Part shown: piece after piece, positions 57,126 through 64,000 of the stretch
Numbering within the stretch: position 1 is the first letter of the stretch
Layout: every line of letters starts with the position of its first letter
NCBI GenBank assembly: GCA_951394405.1
Contig: OX596344.1
Span: forward strand, 992,001 to 1,056,000
From: Coprinellus micaceus
Lineage: Eukaryota > Basidiomycota > Agaricomycetes > Agaricales > Psathyrellaceae
DNA: 64,000 nucleotides
Direction of reading: 5' to 3'
Program-made: the position numbers and the translations under genes
Notes under the pieces: generated by a model
Told to the model about the DNA's origin: nothing
The model's database searches: none
What the model saw: the letters and a program-made list of their open reading frames with translations, nothing else

Positions 57126-59817
57126 TGACAGTTATTCGTACTGTGCACCAGTCGCATGGCACTGCGGGTAGAATAGGGCATGCAGAACCAATTTATTGAG
57201 AAAGGAGGAGGACGGAAGTTGGAGTCGGAGATGGTGGATGGGCGGAGAGTGGGGAAGGATAAAGGAGGAGGGGAGATGGGGTAGAGACGCAGATTGCGTA
57301 CAAGCCGTTGTAATTGATCTTCGACAGGTAGAAGACGAAGGTGAGTATGACCTTTCGTGATTTCAGTGCGGTCAGAAGCTCACCTTGTTTAGGCGTCGTT
57401 GGTACACGGTGAAGGGATCCTGGACGTCACGCAAAGGGCTAGTTTCAATTTACTTCTCGCTGTGGACGCTGGATGCGAGTACTATCCCACTATGGGCCTT
57501 GTGAATCGGTCTTCCTCTCGCTCGGGCGTCCACACATGGCGAACGGGGGCATCCCTCGTTGGATTTGTGGGAAGCAAGCCCACCTTCGTTGTTTTCGATC
57601 CTCCTCGCCCAGGATTGACTGCACAGGCTCGAACCCATGCTTGGAACATCCTTGATATCGTCGATACGTGTTCAATGTACTCTGTACGGCGCCCCGGCCC
57701 CCTAGGGCAGCCCTTGTTTACTTCTCTGGGTCAATGCTGGATGAGTTAACCTTATCGAGAGCATCCTAGCTCGCTTTTGGCCGCAGAGCCGACGCGATTG
57801 CGAATCCTATCGTCAAGTTTCAATTCATATTTCATTCGTTATACAGAGGGGTACATACCAATCTCGCTCTCTTGTAGCTCGTCTGCTAGCCTTCATGCGG
57901 TGTCAAGGGACGTGGGGTCCCCCAAGGCGAAGGGTCCCGCAATGGAGGACTTTAAAGGGTTCAGTGCATCAACACTTTTAATCTACGCTGAGCATCGTCT
58001 CCCGTGTATCCCGTCGCCTCGACTCGACTTGGGATTCCTCAAGGAAGATTGAGGAAACTTTTGCAGGGGCGCTGGATCGAGGGCAGTGAACAGGCAAGTG
58101 GAAAACGAAAAGGGGCGGCGACAGAATATGCCACCTCTGCGGGAGTGGAACGACACCGAGGCGAGGGGAAAGCTCTCAAGAGCGACGCGTTCGAAGGACC
58201 GAACGGCCAAGAATGAAATGCTATCGGGACGTTAAAAAATCCTCCGCCCTAAGCCAGGCTGAAGCTCGACCGCAACTAATCGTTTCGAGATCTACCGCTC
58301 CACGATACACCCTTGTGTCAAACATCGACGTTCAACATCCCATCATTCGAATCAACCTCCTCCTCCATGTCTTCGCACTCATTCAGCATTTCCAACCTAC
58401 CTCCCCTCTACCACCAATAATGGTGGGATAGGGGGATCAAATAGACCGGCCGGATGGCTCTGGATACAACGGCAGGTTGGCTCATCCACCCAATCGACGT
58501 CGCCATGATAGCTGGGAGGATCGCGAAAATGACAGACACCATTTGTCGGGGAGTAGGGGGGTGGGGGCGTCGAGGAAACGACGAACAGATGACTTCAACG
58601 TGCGCCGAACTGCAGAAATTACTCCTTCCCAAGCGAGACGTCATAGCGAGGTACTACAGCGTTGCTTGCTCTCCACCCGCACTGTATACCTCCCCCATTT
58701 CCAAGGTCGACGACCGGTCGTTCTGTGCGAGCGTCCGCGGAAGACACTCCCAAATTATCCGCCGAATAGGCCAGGGCCCGACTGCGACGTAGAGGAGAAT
58801 GGTCTTGCGGATCCCTGGAGAGAGGGAAGCGATGGGCTCTTCGGGCTCATAGCACAGCTGGGGGTGGGAGGAAGAATAGAGACGAGGGTTGGGACCATCA
58901 GGATCGACGTATATTCGGAATTCGCAGTACACGGTGAAACACCGAGCAATGCGACTCGTAGTGCGAAGGTCATCGCCAGCCACTCATACATTTCTTGGAT
59001 TCTCCCGTCAGAACGAATTCCCGGTGGTTAGGCTGGCGATTACTCACCTTACTGAACGGTTGGATCTTAGAACGATAACTTTCATCCCGAGTATCCGACC
59101 TATGGCGGTGACCGACTTTGACCTCGTTGGGAAACGACGCGGTTCAGAAGGTTAAGGCGCAGGTTCATTCCCCAGCAACTGAATGCCCCTGTGGATGCTT
59201 GTGGGAGGAGGGAGTGGGTCTCTAGTCGCCCAGTCGTGCAATCGTAGGTACCAGCGATCTGTATAGGGCAAGTAGACCCGGTAGGATGCTGGACATGCGT
59301 CGGGACAGCGAGTTGCGAGGTAGGAAGACAGACGTTTGGAAGAAGTTGGGAAGATGGACCTGGAGACCCTAAAATTGAAGTCAGCAGAGTCTAGGACCTA
59401 TATGGAGCGCTACGCACCACGTTCTCCCCCTCTTCGCTACGACACGAGCCATATCCCGCCATTTGCCTCGGTCAATGCTCCACCTGCGGGCTATGCCAAG
59501 TAGGCGGGTTGAGGCCCGTGATTCGGAGAATGGACGCGCTGGGATTCGCTCACATTTCCTGTGAGTGGTTCTGGTTGGGTAGGGTTGAGGCGTAACTCGA
59601 CAACATCGAGGGGTAGGCTCAGGTGGCACGATCGTCCGGTGCAAAAATGACGCTAGGGGCGGTAGTTGAGGAGCGAAGTCGTGGTCGTGTTCGTAATTTC
59701 GCGGCGATGTGGCGAGGGTTATCCGCGCTGGACGACACCAACATGTCCCTCGAGGTTCAGCGGAAGATGATGGAAGAGAAAGAGTTTGGATTTGATGGCG
59801 CCTGTCCACTGAAGGGG

Positions 59818-60360
59818 AGGACCCCCCTATATACTGACAGAGGTCCGATACCCATGCGACGAATTTTGGCCCCGAAAAGTGCCCCAGGTCCGATACTTAT
59901 GCGCCGAAAGTGGTTGAAATTTGGACCCATGTCCGATACATATGCGCCGGATTTAGACCTTGTCGCCAGCGATGTCCGATACTTATGAGACGAAAATGCG
60001 GGTCTCGAGGAGGGTCCAAGGCACCTGGGGAGGAATTCCAGGAGACATTCTCAGTGCTGTTCCGACCAACCTCCTCAGGGCCGTGGCTCAACTCAAACAG
60101 TAGCCCTGGAACCAGGGCCAAAAGTGGCCCAGCAAGTGCCCACTGCACGTTCGGGGCCGTTGGGGTGGGGTCCCCACCGCAAACCTGCACCAAGACTGGA
60201 CATGCGTCGCCAGCAAGGTCCGATACAACATGCGACGAAAACAACCCGAAAATCGCTCCATCCGATACTTATGCGACGGAATCGCCGACTTGCCCCTTGA
60301 CGAATTTGGGCGAATTTGGCGAAAAAATATCGGACCTATCTCAGCATATAGGGGGGTCCT
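59818..60360. mobile_element. Non-autonomous DNA element with subterminal repeats, 543 bp
   Basis: The inverted ends start AGGACCCCCCTATAT, continue CTGA, and are flanked by an 8-bp duplication TGAAGGGG (59,810-59,817 and 60,361-60,368). Inside are six copies of a motif near GTCCGATACTTATGCGACGA, four near the left and two near the right end. U0 and U1 lack the insertion at the equivalent place (near 6,150 and 42,890). It has no coding capacity. The 8-bp duplication fits hAT or related groups, but the ends are not typical. Confidence 0.8.
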
Positions 60361-60368
60361 TGAAGGGG

Positions 60369-63106
60369 CCGCGACGCGTTTTGATGGCTGCCTCCGTCCA
60401 ACGTCCGTCGTTTCCGGTTGTTCTCACCGACTTTGCAGCTCTCGGCCTACGACGACGAGCTCTAGGAGGCGGAATCCCCCATCATTTGACATGACACCCT
60501 TTCTCTGCCCATCCTGGCGCCACAAGTTTGAACGTCCTCTCTCAAGTAACTCCCCACGGCAGCAGAAGGTCGAAGCTCCGAGGCCAATTCTATCTGGACC
60601 CCGCCGTCTTTCCTGAGTGTTGCCAACTTGGGCCTGGGGCACGCCACTCTGCTAGCTGACCCCAGATGTACTGAAGCCCTTACAATGACCTTAAACGCCC
60701 GACTTGGGCTCGACTTCAACGATTCGTGGATCGTTCGGGCGTGCTGACGAGAAATGTCATGAAGCGTGTCGAGAAAGGCCCCAAGGGAAAGGCGGTACGT
60801 GATCAGCCATCCTGATGTACCCCTTACTCACGCGCCACCTGGTTAGATTCCTGCACTCGATAGAACTTGGGCGTCGGGATCATGCTCAGGCCCTCGAACC
60901 TTCCGCACCATCGACCCCCAGCCCACCCTCGTCTCCTCCGGCTCATCATCTCCCCCAGTGGGTGGCGACATACCTGTCATGAGGTCTCGGAGTTCTCCCA
61001 ATCTCCGCGTTTCGACGATTTCAGCTAAGCCAAATTGTCCCAGGTCCCCCAAGTTGACCTCAGGTGGTTCCCTACTCATCCTCCCCGCCGAAGCTGTTTC
61101 CACCCGCAGGCTACTCTGTGGCGGGGTAACCGCAGGTCCAGATGCAAATACGACACCTTCTCGCGTTAGGTATGTAGCAAACCTCAATATTGTGTACAGG
61201 GGGGCGTCTAGAAGGTGTCGAGGAGAATGCCATCCTGAATCGGCGAGGTGGGTTTGAACCTCGATGTGGCGATTTAGTGCTCACCCTTCGTCAACTAGAA
61301 CTCTACTACCTTCGAACGTACCTTCTGAGACGCGCAAAGAGTCTTTCGCTCAGACAAGGTGCTCCATTCAGGTTGGTAGACGCCGCCAGAACACGCCCCT
61401 TGGGCTTTCTGGTCCATTGCCTGTCCCTGGGCCGGCTTCCTTAGGTTACCTGTTTGAAGTCTCTCCTTCAGGCACCCCGTAGGAACGCATCAAAGCATAC
61501 GCACTGGTCAGTAGAGATAACTTTCGTGTGTCCAACGGGAGGTGTCGCATGTGCTACCCCTTCCCTATGGTGTACCAAAGCTCCACGTATCTCGACCCTC
61601 TCTAAAGGGCGAAGGCCGAGAACGGGATGGCAAGCACAATCTGTGTGACTGCGTCAGCACCAATCGGGTGTTCTTGAGGGTGAATTGCACTGTCGTTGGT
61701 ACGCCTGTTGGCGCGAGGATGTAGGTTCTGGAACCGGGTCATGTTTTCGAGTGGTAATTCAAACCCCAGGTCACATAGCTGGTTGAGGTGAACCATCTCA
61801 AAAAACGCGTCTGGGGCAGAGCCGGGTATTCCCGTTCACGCCTCGGGGAGTTCTTCGGAACCTTCTCCCTCGCACTGTTCAGATTGTGGTCGAGGGTTTG
61901 ACATTGACGCTTGAGAATTAGCGACGAGTCCAACGGCAGGGGGAATTGACACCACACCAGCGACATCTGTCTTCCCAGTAATGTATACTCTGGCCACTAC
62001 GGCATGGTCCTCAATGATTCGCGGGACGCTCTCAAGCTGGAGCCCGACCGTTCCCAATGCCATGCTGTCAGAGACTTCGGATCGCCGAACCTCGACTGTC
62101 CAGGACATGGGGGGACAGGAGGCCAAGGAAGGGAGGGGGAGAAAATGAGTCGAAGTGCGAGTCGAGGGTCAAACGGATGAGGAAAACGTTTAATCCAAGC
62201 GGATTCACCTTTGCTCAAACCTATTCGCCTCTAATGCACATAGTACCTGGAATTCATTGCGTGGCGCACTCTCTAACTCTAATCACGCGCTCTCCCTCTT
62301 CACGGCCAGTTAGACGACGGCCTTGAAGAAACGTCCCCTAACGCAGAACACAGTGGTGGCGACGTGGACGCAAGCCGATGCAAGAGTCCATGAAAGGGTT
62401 TACGAGCATCCTTCTCGATTACGGTATCACACTCGGTGTGTGTGTACCTCAGAGGATCCTGGCTCGAACGATGGTAGAATGGAGCGTTCAGATATTGAAG
62501 GGTTCGGGGATCCACTCAACGGGATTTGTAGGCCTCTACAGTGAGTGAATTCCGGCGGGGCTTCTGAATCGGGACAACCAAGACCTCCAGCATGTGGGTC
62601 GAACAGGGTGCGTGCGTTTTGGTCACTTTGGCGAAGGTTCGGGGCATAGTACCTGCATTCCAAACAATTAAGCGCCCGAGTTGCACACATGATTACGGTT
62701 TGGCGCTGTGTTGCTAACCATGTGGCGCAGCTCGACCTCATTAAACTGGCCCATAGCATGGGCGTTGAGGTGAGCGTGGGTTATGGATGTCTTGGGGTGA
62801 GGGACTATCGTACATTTTTTATGCCCTGACCCTTGCTAACCATCCGGCGCAATACTGATCCCGGGCTCCTCTGCTGACCTTTGGGCGCTTAACGATCGAC
62901 GGAGATGAAATGCGGTCTGAGTCAATTGAAATGCTGTGGACATTTGAGGTTCGATCACACGGCACTTCCAGAATGTCGTGACCGAGCGAATCCCCTCTGG
63001 AATAGAAGCACCACGCTGTGAAAGGTGAATGCTGCTGTGCAGATTCACGCGGTCTTCAGTTGATCGAAGCGGCGATTGCCACCCTTCTCCAACCTCCCCT
63101 TCCACC
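60369..63106. other. U3 backbone before paralogue 4
   Basis: About 2.7 kb of unit-type sequence with scattered frames under 120 codons. None has a motif I recognise or is clearly kept as a peptide in the other units. The last 150 bases resemble the upstream block of the other membrane genes but are more diverged. Confidence 0.4.
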
Positions 63107-64000
63107 ATGGCATCGCTGCTCTGGTATCTCGTACTTCTAAGCTCCACGTTTGCCTCTCCTGTTCTCGCTCCCTCTGATGCAGTCTGCGCAATCTGCCCGA
63201 CGGACTTCCCCGTAAATTACCTTGCGGACCACGCGACTACGCGCTCTGCTACCGACGCCACCCCCGTCTTCAATACCCAATACCGATCGACTATCGAGAT
63301 TCTCTGGAGTTGCCTTGCAATCATCTTCGCTTCTACCTGGATATGTGTTCATCCCAATGTCCCTGGGTACAACACCACAAAGCGGCAGAACCTCTGGAAG
63401 CGGGTGAAGCTGTTCGCATTGGCGATCTTTGCCCCGGAGTTCTTGGCCGTGTTCGCATTTTTTCAGTGGAGGGGCTCTCGGAGACTCCACAAGGAGTTTA
63501 GAGACAAGGCAATGGAGCTAAAAATACGTACGTTGAGAATCAGAATGATTGAAACCCGAACGTTCACAAACAGTCACTTCAGCCCTGGATTTGGACTCCA
63601 AGGACCCGCCACTGAAAACTCCAGAACCCACCACACCTGGCTTTTTAGGGGATACCCTGTCTAAACGTAAGCTATGGAGTGGATTGGATGAGGTTGGGGA
63701 TCGGTGCTGACTGATGTCATGAGTTAGCTCTCATTCCCAGTTCGGACGATCCGGTCCACAAGGAGATCGTGGCCACGTTTGCGCATCTATTGCACTACCC
63801 CGAGCGCGGACTTGGTTTTCTAGGGCGAGCCATGTCGTTGTACCAAGTTGACCCGCAGGAGACAGCTTGGACGCTCACCCATGCGCACTTCATTCAAGCA
63901 GGTGGGATTGTCTTCAAGGGCCCTGAGAACGACAACAGCGGTTTCAAGGAGCCTAGGGTCTGGAGATTGAAGAAAGATATACAGGGAAGTCCTGTCAGAA
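63107..64000 (+). CDS. Multi-pass membrane protein, paralogue 4, runs off window
   Basis: Exons 63,107-63,527 and 63,583-63,666, and the start of exon 3 (63,728 onward), stay in one frame to the window end. The N-terminus has the family signal peptide (MASLLWYLVLLSSTFASPVLA), STIEILWSCLAIIFASTWIC and VHPNVPG, then FALAIFAPEFLAVFAFFQW. Exon 2 is 12 bases shorter than in paralogues 1 and 2 but keeps the phase-1 introns. The remaining C-terminal helices lie beyond position 64,000. Confidence 0.8.

Larger units (their letters stand above)
55484..64000. repeat. Tandem unit U3, partial at window end
   Basis: This begins with the same bases as positions 1 and 13,020 and follows the unit order: CRE block, F-box-like relic, middle region and membrane gene. 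It is interrupted by a 543-bp element at 59,818. The part 57,200-59,817 parallels U0 and U1 loosely and has no supported gene. Confidence 0.7.

Noticed and set aside
1..64000. CRISPR arrays, rRNA genes or prokaryotic operons
   Set aside because: No regularly spaced short repeats with unique spacers and no rRNA-like sequence; gene structure is clearly eukaryotic with spliceosomal introns.

Overview
The window looks like a nuclear segment of a basidiomycete, most likely an agaricomycete. Introns are short (50-75 bp, GT...AG) and often in phase 1. The genes include a TET/JBP-type dioxygenase fragment, a hAT transposase, a Tnp2-type transposase, Copia pol and a fungal family of multi-pass membrane proteins. 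No operons, ribosomal genes or CRISPR arrays are seen.

The backbone is a tandem array of about 11-kb units, here called U0 (1-13,018), U1 (13,019 to about 47,650), U2 (about 47,650-55,483, lacking the first part of the unit) and U3 (55,484 to the window end). Each unit ends in one copy of the same membrane-protein gene: 9,223-10,996, 45,664-47,424, 53,119-54,706 and 63,107 onward. The thousands of bases before each gene are conserved between units but mostly not open. They hold a CRE-like promoter block, relics of an F-box-like gene, and a possible spliced minus-strand gene.

Because the units are paralogous, insertions can be read against empty sites. (1) A 1,279-bp solo LTR sits at 11,247-12,525 (TG...CA, 5-bp duplication CGCGC) and holds a TATA palindrome followed by seven small palindromes whose arms change in a compensatory way. 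(2) A 14,800-bp element sits at 15,624-30,423, with imperfect inverted ends, subterminal repeats and a 6-bp duplication CATGGG; the empty site survives in U0 at 2,339-2,344. It carries a TET/JBP dioxygenase fragment, a gene of an agaricomycete-expanded family, two small spliced genes and an acidic tail fragment. It has itself been hit by a 4,463-bp hAT element (17,187-21,649) and a 5'-truncated Copia element (about 25,985-28,821). No transposase belonging to the large element itself was recognised. (3) An 853-bp non-autonomous element with 24-bp inverted repeats and a 9-bp duplication (Mutator-like) lies at 34,167-35,019. (4) A 7,429-bp Tnp2-type element lies at 35,119-42,547. Its single large transposase gene is broken by two 308-bp hAT-type MITEs in opposite orientation and by an internally amplified solo LTR. 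(5) A 543-bp element with subterminal repeats lies at 59,818-60,360 in U3.

The membrane-protein paralogues seem to be the main host genes. The first has lost its ATG (GTG) and the third lacks the second intron. The transposon genes carry stop codons that are all TGA or TAG, as C-to-T change would produce. This is notable next to a dioxygenase of the 5-methylcytosine-oxidising family. All homology statements come from reading motifs; no database search was run.
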